From Candidatus Protistibacter heckmannii (GTDB lineage: Bacteria; Pseudomonadota; Gammaproteobacteria; Burkholderiales; Burkholderiaceae), in contig JALBVF010000002.1 of the NCBI GenBank assembly GCA_025050535.1, positions 148,001 through 212,000 of the forward strand: DNA of 64,000 bases. The letters run 5' to 3'. The notes beneath the pieces were generated by a model, which saw only the letters and a program-made list of their open reading frames with translations, was not told where the DNA came from and ran no database searches. The position numbers were made by a program, and so were the translations under genes. Positions 1 through 11,920 of the stretch are shown here, in pieces. Within the stretch, counting starts at the first letter, position 1. Every line of letters begins with the position of its first letter.

Positions 1-104
1 GAACCACATGGCGTTCATCGAAACCCATCCCGAACGCGTGAAATCCTACTTCCAGGATCCCCGCGTCAAATACGCCGCATGAAAACTTCTTCCTGCCGGA
101 TCAA
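1..104 (+). mobile_element. 3' end of an IS630-family type A element (cut by window edge)
   Basis: These bases match the last 104 bp of the complete type A element at 11921-13044. They hold the last codons of the transposase (stop TGA at 80-82) and the terminal repeat ending in GGATCAA. The TA that follows at 105-106 fits the TA target duplication of IS630 elements. The element ends about 45 bp beyond the xseA stop codon, so it lies just downstream of that gene. The rest is outside the window. Confidence 0.9.
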
Positions 105-149
105 TAATTATCCCGACCACCGTTGAGTGCGGAGGATCATATCGATTTT

Positions 150-1517
150 TCAGAATCCGTCCAACCCGGTCTGCACGTCCGAAAGAGTGATGCCAGCCGC
201 GCCTTCGGCGAGCCGCAGCTGCAGATGCTGCTCGGGATGCAATTGCCTTGGCGAGCGCAGCGCCTGGCCGTTCTCGGTGAGCAGCACCGCATAGCCGCGC
301 TCCAGCGTGCGCTGCGGGCTGAGCAGCTCCAGGCCCGCGGCGCCTTTCTCCAGGCGGCCGCACGCCTGCTGCAATGCACTGTGCTGCGCAGCCTCAAGAC
401 GGCGCGCGCCGTAGCCGAGCTGCGTGCGCAGCTCCCCCGGCCGGGGCCGCGCCGCATGCAGACGCCAGCGCGCCTGCTCCAATTCCACCGTCGCGCGCGC
501 GAGCGGCGCGCGTAGGGCATGCTCAAGACGCAAGCCCGCCTGCGCCAGCAGCGTGCGTTGCTGCGCCACGCGCTCGCGCGGATGCGCCAGCCTGCGCGAG
601 GCGGCGTCCAGCCGCTGCGCTGAGCCGTCGAGATGGCGGCGCAGTGCGCGCGCGAGCAGTTGGCGCTCGCGCTCCAGATGTTGCAGCAGACGCTCGCGGT
701 CCGGGCTTGCTAGCTCGGCGGCCGCCGTCGGCGTCGGCGCGCGCAGGTCGGCGACGAAGTCCGCGATGGTTAAGTCCGTCTCGTGGCCCACGCCGCTCAC
801 AACCGGAATCGCCGAATTCACCACCGCATGCGCAAGCACCTCCTCGTTGAAGGCCAAAAGGTCCTCGATGCTGCCCCCGCCACGGCACAGCAGGATCACG
901 TCCACCTCCGCGCGCGCATTCGCCAGCGCAATCTGCGCGGCCAGCCGCGGCGCCGCGTCCTTGCCCTGCACCGGCGCCGGATACACCACCACGCGCACAT
1001 GCGGCGCGCGCCGCGCCAGCGCCGCCAGCACGTCGCGCAGCGCGGCGGCCTGCAGAGAAGTCACCACGCCGATGGCGCGCGGATGCGCGGGAATCGTCCG
1101 CTTGCGGCCGGCGTCGAACCAGCCCAGCGCGGAGAGCTTCTCCTTGAGCCGCAGAAACGCTTCGAACAGATCGCCCTGGCCGGCGCGGCGCAAGCTGTCC
1201 ACGTTCAACTGCAGATCGCCGCGCGGTTCATAGAGCGAGACCAGCGCCGAGATCTCCATCGCCTCGCCCTCGCGCGGCGTGAAGCCCACGTACTGATTGC
1301 GGCCGCGGAACATCACGCAGCGGATCTGCGCCTGCGCGTCCTTCAAGAAGAAATACCAGTGGCCGCTGGCGGCCCGCGTGAAGTTGGAAACCTCCCCGCG
1401 CACCCGCACCAGCGGGAAGCCAAGCTCCAGCAGCCCAGCAATGGCGCTGGTCAGCTGTCCGACCGTAAGCGCGCCGCCCGCCGCTACAGGGTTTGACGGG
1501 GCGGGATCAGTATCCAT
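150..1517 (-). CDS. xseA: Exodeoxyribonuclease VII large subunit
   Basis: This is the large, catalytic subunit of exonuclease VII, which degrades single-stranded DNA in both directions together with XseB in repair and recombination. An N-terminal OB-fold (RGEVSNFTR, then the HWYFFLKD region) is followed by the nuclease core with LCRGGGSIEDL and SGVGHETDLTIADF, and then a long helical C-terminal region. The length of about 455 residues is normal for the family. I chose the ATG at 1517, which gives MDTDPAPS; an in-frame ATG at 1571 would add 18 residues with no family match. The gene appears intact although an IS end lies just past its stop. Confidence 0.93.
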   Translation of the reverse strand: MDTDPAPSNPVAAGGALTVGQLTSAIAGLLELGFPLVRVRGEVSNFTRAASGHWYFFLKDAQAQIRCVMFRGRNQYVGFTPREGEAMEISALVSLYEPRGDLQLNVDSLRRAGQGDLFEAFLRLKEKLSALGWFDAGRKRTIPAHPRAIGVVTSLQAAALRDVLAALARRAPHVRVVVYPAPVQGKDAAPRLAAQIALANARAEVDVILLCRGGGSIEDLLAFNEEVLAHAVVNSAIPVVSGVGHETDLTIADFVADLRAPTPTAAAELASPDRERLLQHLERERQLLARALRRHLDGSAQRLDAASRRLAHPRERVAQQRTLLAQAGLRLEHALRAPLARATVELEQARWRLHAARPRPGELRTQLGYGARRLEAAQHSALQQACGRLEKGAAGLELLSPQRTLERGYAVLLTENGQALRSPRQLHPEQHLQLRLAEGAAGITLSDVQTGLDGF

Positions 1518-1776
1518 GGGGGGCCGCGGGCTCAATCTGTTCACAGCGCCAAGCCCCGTAAGGCTGCGCATTGCAAATCCATGAAAAATCCAGCATTTTT
1601 CGTATAAACATATGATTTAGAAGGAGATTTAATCCACTCGTCAAAGACGGTTTTTTCTTTTTCTCCCGCCCGGGTCAAGCGGGTCGGGGCTATCCAAAGT
1701 TATCCACACCGTGGGCGGCAAGGGCGGGGCGGAGCATGGCACAATCCAGGCTGCTTAATTATCGGGGATTTTCCTT

Positions 1777-2394
1777 TTGCTTGCTATTTTGCGGGATGCC
1801 GGTTGGCCCATCTGGCCCCTGGTCCTGGCGTCGGTCATCGCCCTGGCCCTCGTGTTTGAACGCTTCTGGACGCTGCGCGCCAAGCGCGTCCTGCCCGCCC
1901 AGGTCCCCGACGAAGTCCTCGTGATGCTGGACAAGAACATGGCCTGCACCGAAGCCCTGGCCGATCTGGAAAAGCACTCCCCCCTGGGCCGCGTGCTCGC
2001 CGCCGGCGCTGGCGCGCTGGCGCGCAGCGAAGGCTTCGCCGCCGCCACCTCCGCCACGGAGGAGACCGGCCGGCGCGTCGCTCACGACCTCGAACGCTAT
2101 CTCAACGCCCTGGGCACCATCGCCGCTATCGCGCCGCTGCTCGGCCTGTTCGGCACCGTCGTCGGCATGATTGAAATCTTCGCCGGCCAGGACAGCGCCG
2201 GCGGCTCGCCGGTGCAGCTCGCCCACGGCATCTCGGTCGCGCTGTACAACACCGCCTTCGGCCTGATCGTCGCGATTCCCGCGCTCATCGCCTGGCGCGG
2301 CTTCCGCCGCCATGTCGATGAACTCGTCGTCGAGCTCGAATGGCGCGCCGCCAAGTTCCTGCGCGCCGCGCAGCAGATGGGGCTGGGGGCGTGA
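1777..2394 (+). CDS. exbB: MotA/TolQ/ExbB proton channel family protein
   Basis: ExbB-type subunit of an inner-membrane proton channel that, with ExbD, passes proton-motive force to an energy transducer such as TonB. The 205-residue protein has an N-terminal membrane segment (WPLVLASVIALALVFE) and two more in the second half, including the conserved APLLGLFGTVVGMI stretch. The start is a TTG at 1777; family members begin in the same place with a similar motif. The stop overlaps the GTG start of exbD by 4 bp, so the two are translationally coupled. This ExbB/ExbD pair next to lpxK is a common betaproteobacterial arrangement. Which transducer it serves cannot be told from here. Confidence 0.88.
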   Translation: MLAILRDAGWPIWPLVLASVIALALVFERFWTLRAKRVLPAQVPDEVLVMLDKNMACTEALADLEKHSPLGRVLAAGAGALARSEGFAAATSATEETGRRVAHDLERYLNALGTIAAIAPLLGLFGTVVGMIEIFAGQDSAGGSPVQLAHGISVALYNTAFGLIVAIPALIAWRGFRRHVDELVVELEWRAAKFLRAAQQMGLGA

Positions 2395-2828
2395 ACCTGA
2401 ACTTCCGTCCGCGCCGCGCCCACGAGGCGCCCGAGATCAACCTGATCCCGATGATCGACGTGCTGCTCGTGGTCCTCATCTTCCTGATGATCTCCACCAG
2501 CTATTCGCGCATCAGCGCGCTGCGCGTCGCCCTGCCCAGCGCCGCCACCGGCACGGAAGAATCTGCGCAGAAGACGCTCGTGGTCGGCGTGAGCGCTGGC
2601 GGCGACTACTCTGTCAACCGCCGCACCCTCACCGCCCGAGATCCCGCCAGCCTGAGCGCTGCCCTCTCCGCCGAGGCCGCCGGCATGGGCGCGAACGAGC
2701 AGACCGTCGTCATCGTGCACGCCGACGCGCAAACCAGCCACCAGTCGGTCGTGCAAGTGATGGAGGCCGCGCGCGCCGCCGGCCTCTCGCGCATCACCTT
2801 CGCCACCCAGGCGCCGCCCAACAAATAA
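2391..2828 (+). CDS. exbD: ExbD/TolR family biopolymer transport protein
   Basis: ExbD partner of the upstream proton channel. The 145-residue protein has one N-terminal membrane helix with the conserved proton-carrying Asp (INLIPMIDVLLVVLIFLM) and a periplasmic domain of about 100 residues. The start is the GTG at 2391, which overlaps the exbB stop (GTGA); the resulting N-terminus, beginning NLNFRPRR, matches the family. An upstream ATG at 2340 would extend into exbB and is less likely. Confidence 0.88.
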   Translation: MNLNFRPRRAHEAPEINLIPMIDVLLVVLIFLMISTSYSRISALRVALPSAATGTEESAQKTLVVGVSAGGDYSVNRRTLTARDPASLSAALSAEAAGMGANEQTVVIVHADAQTSHQSVVQVMEAARAAGLSRITFATQAPPNK

Positions 2829-2832
2829 GCGC

Positions 2833-4029
2833 GTGGACCAGGAACACGCCGCGCGGCAGCCCCAGTCCGCATCTCACCCCCAGACCCAGGCGCATGCCGC
2901 CGCCTTCTCCCCGGACTCCGGCGGCGCCGAACGCCTTGTGCGCCGCATCTGGTCGAGCCGCAATCCCGCCGCCCTGCTGCTCTGGCCGCTCTCTCTCCTC
3001 TTCCGCGCCGCCGCCGCGCTGCGCTGCGCCGCCTACCGCGCCGGGCTGCTGTCCGTGTGGACCGCGCCGGTGCCCGTGGTCATCGCCGGCAACCTCTGCG
3101 TGGGCGGGGCGGGTAAGACGCCCGTGGTCATCGCCCTGGCGCGCGCGCTGCGCGCCGCCGGCCTGCGCCCAGCCGTGCTCTCGCGCGGCTACGGCGCGGC
3201 CGCCGGCGCGGTGCGGCGCGTGCAGCCGAAAAGCCTCGTGGCCGAGGTCGGCGACGAGCCGCTGCTCATCGCGCGCAGCCTCGCCGGTGACGGCGCGGCT
3301 CACGGCGCAGGCGATCATGCGGACCCAGGTGCGGGCGACGCAGCCAACGCAGCCGGTGACTCCGCGGACGCCGACGCCGTCTCCGTCTGGATCGGCCGCG
3401 ACCGCGCCGCCGCCGCCCGCGCCGCGCTCGCCGCTGATCCGCGCATCGACGTCCTTCTCTGCGACGACGGCCTGCAGCACTACGCCCTAGCCCGCAAGCC
3501 CGGCCGCGACATCGAGATCGTCGTCGCCGACGCGCGCCTGCACGGCAACCGCTTCGCCCTACCCGCCGGCCCCATGCGCGAGCCCGAGTCGCGCCGGCGC
3601 GACTTCACCGTCGAGCGCCCCGCGCTCACACTGGGCGCGGCCCGCCGCCTCAGCGATCCGCGCGAGACCCTGCCACTGGCCGAGATCGCCGCGCGCCGCC
3701 GCGCGGGTCTGCGCGTGCTCGCCGCGGCCGGCATCGCCTGGCCGGAGAAATTCTTCGCCAGCCTGCGCGAGGCCGGCGTCGAACCCGACGCGGTCCTCGC
3801 CCTGCCCGATCACTACGCCTATGCGCGCAACCCTTTCTCCAGGCATCCGGCCGGGCTCATCCTGGTGACTGAAAAGGATGCCGTAAAATGCGCCGAATCC
3901 GACGAGATCCGCAAGGACCCGCGCATCTGGACCGTGCCCACCGAGGCCGCCCTGCCCCCCAGCATGGCGCAGGCCGTCGCCGCGCGCCTCCTCGCCGCGC
4001 GGAACGCGTCGTCCGCCACCACCGATTGA
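2833..4029 (+). CDS. lpxK: Tetraacyldisaccharide 4'-kinase
   Basis: LpxK phosphorylates the 4' position of the lipid A disaccharide precursor at the inner membrane. The sequence shows an N-terminal membrane-associated segment ([15 protein letters not shown]), the Walker A-like [11 protein letters not shown] near residue 95, and the LLCDDGLQH motif that carries the catalytic Asp region. At 398 residues it is longer than usual (about 340). The excess lies in a 40-residue N-terminal extension and a low-complexity Gly/Ala/Asp insert after residue 150. The GTG start at 2833 lies 4 bp after the exbD stop. It is part of the exbB-exbD-lpxK-Trm112-kdsB run. Confidence 0.92.
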   Translation: MDQEHAARQPQSASHPQTQAHAAAFSPDSGGAERLVRRIWSSRNPAALLLWPLSLLFRAAAALRCAAYRAGLLSVWTAPVPVVIAGNLCVGGAGKTPVVIALARALRAAGLRPAVLSRGYGAAAGAVRRVQPKSLVAEVGDEPLLIARSLAGDGAAHGAGDHADPGAGDAANAAGDSADADAVSVWIGRDRAAAARAALAADPRIDVLLCDDGLQHYALARKPGRDIEIVVADARLHGNRFALPAGPMREPESRRRDFTVERPALTLGAARRLSDPRETLPLAEIAARRRAGLRVLAAAGIAWPEKFFASLREAGVEPDAVLALPDHYAYARNPFSRHPAGLILVTEKDAVKCAESDEIRKDPRIWTVPTEAALPPSMAQAVAARLLAARNASSATTD

Positions 4030-4042
4030 AAAGGCCCGCATC

Positions 4043-4237
4043 ATGGACAGCCGTCTGCTCGACATCCTCGTCTGCCCCCTGTGCAAGGGACCGCTCGCCT
4101 ACGACAAGGCCGCCGGCGAACTCATCTGCCGCGCCGATCGCCTCGCCTATCCGGTGCGCGACGGCATCCCCGTCATGCTCGCCGACGAGGCCCACCAGAT
4201 CGCCGAAGGCGCGGAGAACGCCGGCCAGGGCACCTGA
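4043..4237 (+). CDS. Trm112 family protein
   Basis: A 64-residue member of the bacterial Trm112 family (YcaR-like), small zinc-ribbon-like proteins usually encoded between lpxK and kdsB, as here. It shows [14 protein letters not shown] near the N-terminus and the [11 protein letters not shown] motif typical of the family. Only the first Cys pair is obvious; bacterial members often lack the second. In other organisms Trm112 proteins activate methyltransferases, but the partner in this genome is unknown. Confidence 0.85.
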   Translation: MDSRLLDILVCPLCKGPLAYDKAAGELICRADRLAYPVRDGIPVMLADEAHQIAEGAENAGQGT

Positions 4238-4285
4238 GCCAGCCTCGCGCGTCCACCCCACCGCCGACCGAACCGCCGCCCCCGC

Positions 4286-5077
4286 ATGAGCGACCTCCTC
4301 AGCAGCCAAGCCCCCGTGCGCTTTCTCGCCATCGTCCCCGCGCGTCTGGCCTCCACACGTCTTCCCGACAAGCCGCTCGCGGACATCGCCGGCAAGCCCA
4401 TGGTCGTGCGCGTGGCCGAAAAAGCCGTGGCCTCCGGCGCGCAGCGCGTGCTCGTCGCCACTGACTCCAAGGCGGTGGTCGCGGCCTGCGCCACGCACGG
4501 CGTGATCTCCATGCTCACCTCGCCCGACCATCCCTCCGGCACCGACCGCCTGGCGGAGGTCGCCGTGCGCCTGGGCCTGGCCGACGAGGACATCGTCGTC
4601 AACGTGCAGGGCGACGAACCGCTGATCGACCCCGCCCTCATCGCCGCCGTGGCCGCGCATCTGCAGGCCCATCCCGACTGCGCCATCGCCACCGCCGCGC
4701 ACCCGATCGAGACGGCCGAGGAAATCTTCAATCCCAACATCGTCAAGGCCGTGCTCGACGCCCAGGGCCGCGCGCTCTACTTCTCGCGTGCGCCCATCCC
4801 CTGGCACCGCGACAGCTACGGCGCGGGCAAGGAGTGCGCCGCCGGCGCCGCGCTGCGCCACATCGGCCTCTACGCCTACCGCGCCGGCTTCCTGCGCCGC
4901 TATCCCCAGCTGCCCACCGCCCCGCCCGAACAGGCCGAGGCGCTCGAGCAGCTGCGCGCCCTCTGGCACGGCGAGCGCATCGCCGTGCTCGTCACCGCAT
5001 CGAGCCCAGCGCCAGGCGTGGACACCCCGGAAGACCTGCAACAGGTCCGCAGGCTGATTGTCGGGGGCATGGCATAA
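4286..5077 (+). CDS. kdsB: 3-deoxy-manno-octulosonate cytidylyltransferase
   Basis: KdsB activates Kdo with CTP to give CMP-Kdo for the lipopolysaccharide inner core. Characteristic motifs are [16 protein letters not shown] at the N-terminus (nucleotide binding) and [10 protein letters not shown] in the middle. The 263-residue length is normal. It follows lpxK and Trm112, so lipid A and Kdo activation genes sit together. Confidence 0.94.
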   Translation: MSDLLSSQAPVRFLAIVPARLASTRLPDKPLADIAGKPMVVRVAEKAVASGAQRVLVATDSKAVVAACATHGVISMLTSPDHPSGTDRLAEVAVRLGLADEDIVVNVQGDEPLIDPALIAAVAAHLQAHPDCAIATAAHPIETAEEIFNPNIVKAVLDAQGRALYFSRAPIPWHRDSYGAGKECAAGAALRHIGLYAYRAGFLRRYPQLPTAPPEQAEALEQLRALWHGERIAVLVTASSPAPGVDTPEDLQQVRRLIVGGMA

Positions 5078-5830
<753 letters not shown>

Positions 5831-5834
5831 GTCT

Positions 5835-7636
5835 CTTTTTTTTGCCGCCGCTGTCTTTTTAGCGGCTGGCGCGCAGGCCAAGCCCGCCCCGCGGGCCGCC
5901 GCCGATCCCGCGCCGGCGGCCCGGCGCAGCAGCCCCGTCCTCCGCCAAGGACCCAGCCTCCCCGCTCGTCCAGTCGTGCCACGAAGTCGGCAGCGGTTTT
6001 CATATCAAACCCGCGGTCTTCACCGAACGCCAGATGGTCGTCGCGGCCGATCCGCGCGCGGCCGTGGCCGGTCAGGCGGCCCTGCGCCGCGGCGGCAGCG
6101 CGGTGGACGTGGCGATCGTCGCGCAGCTCGTGCTCGGCGTCGTCGAGCCGCAGTCCTCCGGCCTGGGCGGCGACGGCCTGATGCTCTTCTGGGACGGCGC
6201 GCGCATGCACGCCTACGACGGCCGCTAGACCGCGCCCGCGGCAGCCGACGAAAACCTCTTCATGCGCAACGGCTTGCCGATGGCCTTCACCGACGCCGTG
6301 ATCGGCGGCCGCGCGGTCTGCGTGCCCGGCCTGATGCGGCTCTTCGAGATGGCGCACAAGGCCGCCGGCAAGCTTCCCTGGGCCAGCCTCTTCGAGCCCG
6401 CCGCCGAACTTGCCGACAAGGGCTTCGTGCTCAACGAGTGGCTGCAGAGCCTGCTCGAACGCGACCCCTATTTCCGCCACGACCGCGCGGCCGCCGCCAT
6501 CTTCTATCAGGCCGACGGCCGGCCCAAACCCGCGGGCAGCCGCGTGCGCAACCCCGAGCTCGCCAAGAGCCTGCGCCTGCTCGCGCGCGAAGGCGCCGGC
6601 GCCCTCTATGCCGGCCCGCTGGCCGAGCGCATCATCGCCACCGTGCGCGGCGACGCACACAACCCAGGCCTGCTCGGCATGGAGGACATGACCTCCTATC
6701 AGGCCGTGGAGCGCGAACCGGTCTGCTTCATCTACATGACGCTCTACAACATCTGCAGCGATGCCGCCGCCCTCGGCCGGCGGCATCGCCATGGCGCAGA
6801 TCCTCGGCATCCTCGCCTTCCGGCCCGAGACGCAGGACATGCCGCGCCGCATCCACGACTTCGCCGAAGCCGGCCGGCTCGCCTTCGCCGACCGCGACCG
6901 CTACGTCGCCGACGCCGACTTCGTCGCGCTGCCCTGCGGCTCCTGGCGCAGCCTGCTCGAGCCCGCCTATCTCAAGCGCCGCGCCGCCGAGATCGGGCCC
7001 ATGAGAATGGGCCGCGCCGAGCCCGGCAACCCCAAGGGGGCGGCCGATCTGGCCGGCGGCGCCATGCCCGAGATGCAGTCCACCTCGCATATCTCCGTGG
7101 TCGACGCCGAGGGCCGCGCCGTCTCGCTGACCGCCAGCGTGGAAAGCCTCTTCGGCACGCGCATCACCGCCGGCGGCTTTCCGCTGAACAACAAGCTCAC
7201 CGACTTCAGCTTCAATCCCCGCGCCGAAGGCCGGCTCGTCGCCAACCGCGTGCAGCCCGGCAAGCGGCCGCGCTCGGCCATGGCGCCGACCATCGTGACG
7301 GAGAACGGCAAGGTGAAGATGGTGGTGGGCTCGGCCGGCGGGCCGCTGATCATCAACTACGTAGCGCGCACCATGCTCGCCACGCTCGACTGGAAGCTGC
7401 CGCCCGAGGCCGCGTTGGAGATGGCCAACTTAGGCTCGCGCAACGGCCCCACCGAAGTCGAATCCTGCCGCACGCCCACCGCCTGGGCCGAGGGCCTGCG
7501 CGCCATGGGCCACAAAGTGCGCTTGCGCGAGATGGTCAGCGGCACGCATCTGATCCTGCGCGGCGAACGCGAAGGCAGGCAGGGCTGGATGGGCGTCACC
7601 GATCCGCGGCGCGAGGGCGCGGCGGCCGGGGACTGA
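5835..7636 (+). pseudogene. ggt: Gamma-glutamyltransferase, broken
   Basis: Homology to secreted gamma-glutamyltransferase spans the region but in three frames. A signal-peptide-like stretch (SLFFAAAVFLAAGAQA) is followed by a frameshift near 5935. The next segment (VVAADPRAAV to HAYDGR) ends at an in-frame TAG at 6226-6228, after which the same frame resumes with TAPAAADENLFMRNG. A second frameshift near 6765 leads to a long final segment that carries the small subunit. The Thr of STSHISVVD, equivalent to the autoprocessing nucleophile, and the downstream SAGGPLI region are still present. With at least three lesions a working periplasmic enzyme is not expected. No clear start codon remains. 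Confidence 0.88.
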
Positions 7637-7694
7637 GCGCGGGGGACGCGGGCGTCTCGGCAGGCCAGATGGAAGGCCGGCCGCTGCCGCCGGC

Positions 7695-9077
7695 TTAGGC
7701 GATCGGCGTCTTGGGCAGCGGCGGATTCTTCTCGAAATACTGCTGGATGCCGCGCAGGATCGCGTCGGCGATCTTCTCCTGATAGGCCTCGTCGTTGAGC
7801 TTGGCCTCTTCCTCGGGATTGCTGATGAAAGCCGTCTCGATCAGGATGGACGGGATGTCCGGCGCCTTGAGCACCGCGAAGCCGGCCTGCTCCACCTGCC
7901 CCTTGTGCAGGCGGTTGATCCTGCCGATCTGCTTGAGCACCGCGCCGCCCACCTTGAGGCTGTCACGAATCTGCGCCGAGGTGGACAGATCCAGCAGCAG
8001 GCGCGCCGCATCCTTGTCCTTCACCTTCACGTTGACGCCGCCGATCAGGTCGGCCGCGTTCTCCTTGTTCGCCAGCCAGCGCGCCGCCGTGCTCGAGGCC
8101 GCGCCGTCGGACAGGGCGAACACCGAGGCGCCGCGCGCATCGGGCTGCACGAAGGCGTCGGCGTGGATCGAGGCGAAGAGATCGGCGCGCACGCGCCGCG
8201 CCTTCTGCACGCGCACGTGCAGGGGCACGAAATAGTCGTCGTCGCGCGTCATCATCGCGCGCATGTTCGGCTGGTCGTCGATCTTGGCGCGCAGCCGCCG
8301 CGCGATCGACAGCACCACGTTCTTCTCCCGCGAGCCACCGCGCCCCGAGGCGCCCGGATCCTCGCCGCCGTGACCGGGATCGAGCGCCACGGTCAGCAGC
8401 CGCTTCATGCCCGAGACGGCGGGCTTGGTGGCCGGCTTCTCTCCCGGCTTTTCCGCAGGCTTGCCGGCCTGCGCCGTCTTTCCCTCGGCGCCCTTCCCCT
8501 CTGACTTGCGCAGCAGATCGGCGATCGGATCGTCGACGCCGAGCGCCTTAGACTTGTCCGCCGTGCGCGCCAGCAGCTCCATCAGCGGATCGGCCGGCAC
8601 GGAGGGATAGAGATCGAACACCAGGCGGAAGCGGTAGTCGCCGGCCGGCGCCAGCGTGAACACCTGCGGCGCCACCTGATTTTTCAGGTCGAAGACCAGG
8701 CGCACGACGTTGGGCCGGTTCTGCCCCACGCGCACCTGGCCGATATAGGGATCGTTGGGCGCGATATTGCCCACCAGCTCGCGCAGTGCTGGGTTCAGCA
8801 TCAGGCCGAAGATGTCGATCAGCAGTCGGTCCGGATTGGCGACCATCGTATGCGTGGCCGAGAGCTGCGCGTCCGACTCCAGCGTGACCCGCGTGTAGTC
8901 CTTGGCCGGCCAGACGCGCACCGCGACGATCTCCGCGCCCCGCGCCAGTTCGATGGGCCCCAGGGACAGTGCGAGCACGCCGGCCGCCCCCTTGAACAAT
9001 CCGCGCAGCAGACGCCGGCGCCGGCCGCTCTCGGCGGAGAATGCGGGGGAGTCGGTACGCGCCTTTCTGATCAGCAT
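7695..9077 (-). CDS. amiC: N-acetylmuramoyl-L-alanine amidase (AmiC type)
   Basis: Periplasmic cell-wall amidase that splits septal peptidoglycan during daughter-cell separation. The 460-residue protein begins with a twin-arginine-like signal (RRRLLRGLFKGAAGVLALSL). An AMIN domain (about 45-165) and a Pro/Lys/Glu-rich linker follow. The C-terminal Amidase_3 zinc domain starts at about residue 225 (VALDPGHGGEDPGA), with SIHADAF and the ILIETAFISNPEEE motif holding catalytic residues. It is on the same strand as tsaE, 119 bp downstream of it; this amiC-tsaE-queG arrangement is common in betaproteobacteria. Confidence 0.94.
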   Translation of the reverse strand: MLIRKARTDSPAFSAESGRRRRLLRGLFKGAAGVLALSLGPIELARGAEIVAVRVWPAKDYTRVTLESDAQLSATHTMVANPDRLLIDIFGLMLNPALRELVGNIAPNDPYIGQVRVGQNRPNVVRLVFDLKNQVAPQVFTLAPAGDYRFRLVFDLYPSVPADPLMELLARTADKSKALGVDDPIADLLRKSEGKGAEGKTAQAGKPAEKPGEKPATKPAVSGMKRLLTVALDPGHGGEDPGASGRGGSREKNVVLSIARRLRAKIDDQPNMRAMMTRDDDYFVPLHVRVQKARRVRADLFASIHADAFVQPDARGASVFALSDGAASSTAARWLANKENAADLIGGVNVKVKDKDAARLLLDLSTSAQIRDSLKVGGAVLKQIGRINRLHKGQVEQAGFAVLKAPDIPSILIETAFISNPEEEAKLNDEAYQEKIADAILRGIQQYFEKNPPLPKTPIA

Positions 9078-9196
9078 GCGGTCTTCGTGTCCTGCGCGTT
9101 CATGGCCTGCATATTGATGGGCTGCATTTTTCCTGCGAATTCGTCCGTACTTCGCGTGCGTGGCGCGTCGGCGTCCTGTGTCTCATTCGCCGCGCG

Positions 9197-9721
9197 TCAA
9201 TGCAGAGGCAGCAGAAGCGTGCCGTGCGCGCCACCCGCCGTGAGCATGGCCTTGCGTGCATCGGCGTCCTCCTGCGCGGACAGCTCCAGCAACAGGTCCG
9301 GCGCGCAGAGCTGCCCCGCCGCCCGCTCGGGCCATTCCACCAAGCACAGCGCACCCGCGCGGAAGCAATCGCGGAAGCCCGCGTCGGCCCATTCGTCGGG
9401 GCCGCCCAGGCGGTAGAGATCGAAATGGAAGACCGTCAGGGGCGCGCCCCCGGCGCTCAGCTCATAGGGCTCGCAAAGGCTGTAGGTGGGACTCTTGACG
9501 CGGCCCACGTGGCCGAGCGCGCGCAGCAGCGCGCGCGCAAAGGTGGTCTTTCCGGCGCCCAGGTCTCCCTGGAGCTGGATCTGCATGGCGGGCGGTGAAT
9601 CCGCGTGCTCACGCATCAGCGCGGCGACGCGCTCCGCGATCGCGCCCGCCAGCTCTGCGGTGGCGGCCTCATCGGGAAGATCCAGATATAGGACCGCCTT
9701 GACGCTATCCGGCTGCGGCAT
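9197..9721 (-). CDS. tsaE: tRNA threonylcarbamoyladenosine biosynthesis ATPase TsaE
   Basis: ATPase that works with TsaB and TsaD in making t6A at position 37 of ANN-decoding tRNAs. The P-loop GDLGAGKTTFAR and the KSPTYSL and FHFDLYRL motifs are diagnostic. I chose the ATG at 9721 (MPQPDSV); an alternative in-frame ATG at 9739 would overlap the divergent queG start codon in a shared CATG. Confidence 0.92.
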   Translation of the reverse strand: MPQPDSVKAVLYLDLPDEAATAELAGAIAERVAALMREHADSPPAMQIQLQGDLGAGKTTFARALLRALGHVGRVKSPTYSLCEPYELSAGGAPLTVFHFDLYRLGGPDEWADAGFRDCFRAGALCLVEWPERAAGQLCAPDLLLELSAQEDADARKAMLTAGGAHGTLLLPLH

Positions 9722-9737
9722 TCCGTACAATCCCTCC

Positions 9738-10964
<1,227 letters not shown>

Positions 10965-10971
10965 ATCGCCG

Positions 10972-11916
10972 CTAGATCACGATCGCCAGCCAGAGCGGCA
11001 GCGTGAACAGCGCCCCCAGCGTCATGGCCGACACCAGCAGCGCGACGAGCGGTCCGTCGCCGCCCATGCGCATGGCGAGGATGTAGAAGCTCGATGCAGT
11101 GGGCATGGCGGCGAAGGCCACCAGCACGCGCGCCTCGGTGGGCGACATCGCCATGTGCCGCGAGAGCAGCAGCGCGATCGCCAGCATCGCCAGCAGCTTG
11201 ACGCCCGTCCACCACGCCACCAGACCGGGCGAACCGGCCATGCGGCCGAACTGCAGCCCCGCACACACCGTCATCAGGCCCAGCGCGATCGCCGACGCGC
11301 CCAGGCGCGAGAGCAGCATCGCCAGCGGCTCCGGCGGATGCCAGCCGATGAGATTGGTCCCGAGGCCCAGGACCGTTGCGATGATCAGCGGATTTCTCGC
11401 CAGCTCCTTCCACAAGCCGCTCTGTCCGCGCGCGGCCAGGCTCCACACCGCCGCGATGTTCACCAGCGGCACCATCGCGCCCACCAGCACCGCCATCAGT
11501 GCGATGCCTTGCTGGTCGGCGATGCGCCCGGCCACCGCGAGGCAGACGTAGGAGTTGAAATGGAAACCCGTCTGCGTGCCCGAAGCCAGGGCAAGCGGCA
11601 CGGGCCGGCAGATCCAGTGCGCCGTATAGCTCAGGACGATGCCCGCGCACACCGTGAGCGTCGCGGCGAGCAGCATGTCAGAGGCGCCGCGCAGGTCGAA
11701 GTTGGCGCGGTTGGTGGAATAGAATAGGAGCGACAGAAACAGCAGGTAGTAGACCATCTGCTCGATGCCGCGCCAGAAGGTCTGGGTGAAGTTGCCCAGC
11801 GGGCTTGCGGGATGCTTGGCCGCGTAGCGGCTGGTGCTGACGCACATCAGGCACCAGCCGAGAAGAATTAGGGCAAAGTCGGGCAGCAGCAGAAACAGGG
11901 ATTGCATGTCCCGCAT
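10972..11916 (-). CDS. AEC family (auxin efflux carrier-like) permease
   Basis: A 314-residue integral membrane protein with about ten hydrophobic helices, beginning with LFLLLPDFALILLGWCLM. Features typical of the AEC family include NPLIIATVLGLG in the middle and the AAMPTASSFYILA motif near the C-terminus. Family members export or import small organic acids such as malate or malonate; the substrate here cannot be told. Its 5' end lies only 4 bp from a type A IS, so its native promoter has probably been displaced. Confidence 0.82.
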   Translation of the reverse strand: MRDMQSLFLLLPDFALILLGWCLMCVSTSRYAAKHPASPLGNFTQTFWRGIEQMVYYLLFLSLLFYSTNRANFDLRGASDMLLAATLTVCAGIVLSYTAHWICRPVPLALASGTQTGFHFNSYVCLAVAGRIADQQGIALMAVLVGAMVPLVNIAAVWSLAARGQSGLWKELARNPLIIATVLGLGTNLIGWHPPEPLAMLLSRLGASAIALGLMTVCAGLQFGRMAGSPGLVAWWTGVKLLAMLAIALLLSRHMAMSPTEARVLVAFAAMPTASSFYILAMRMGGDGPLVALLVSAMTLGALFTLPLWLAIVI

Positions 11917-11920
11917 CTTA

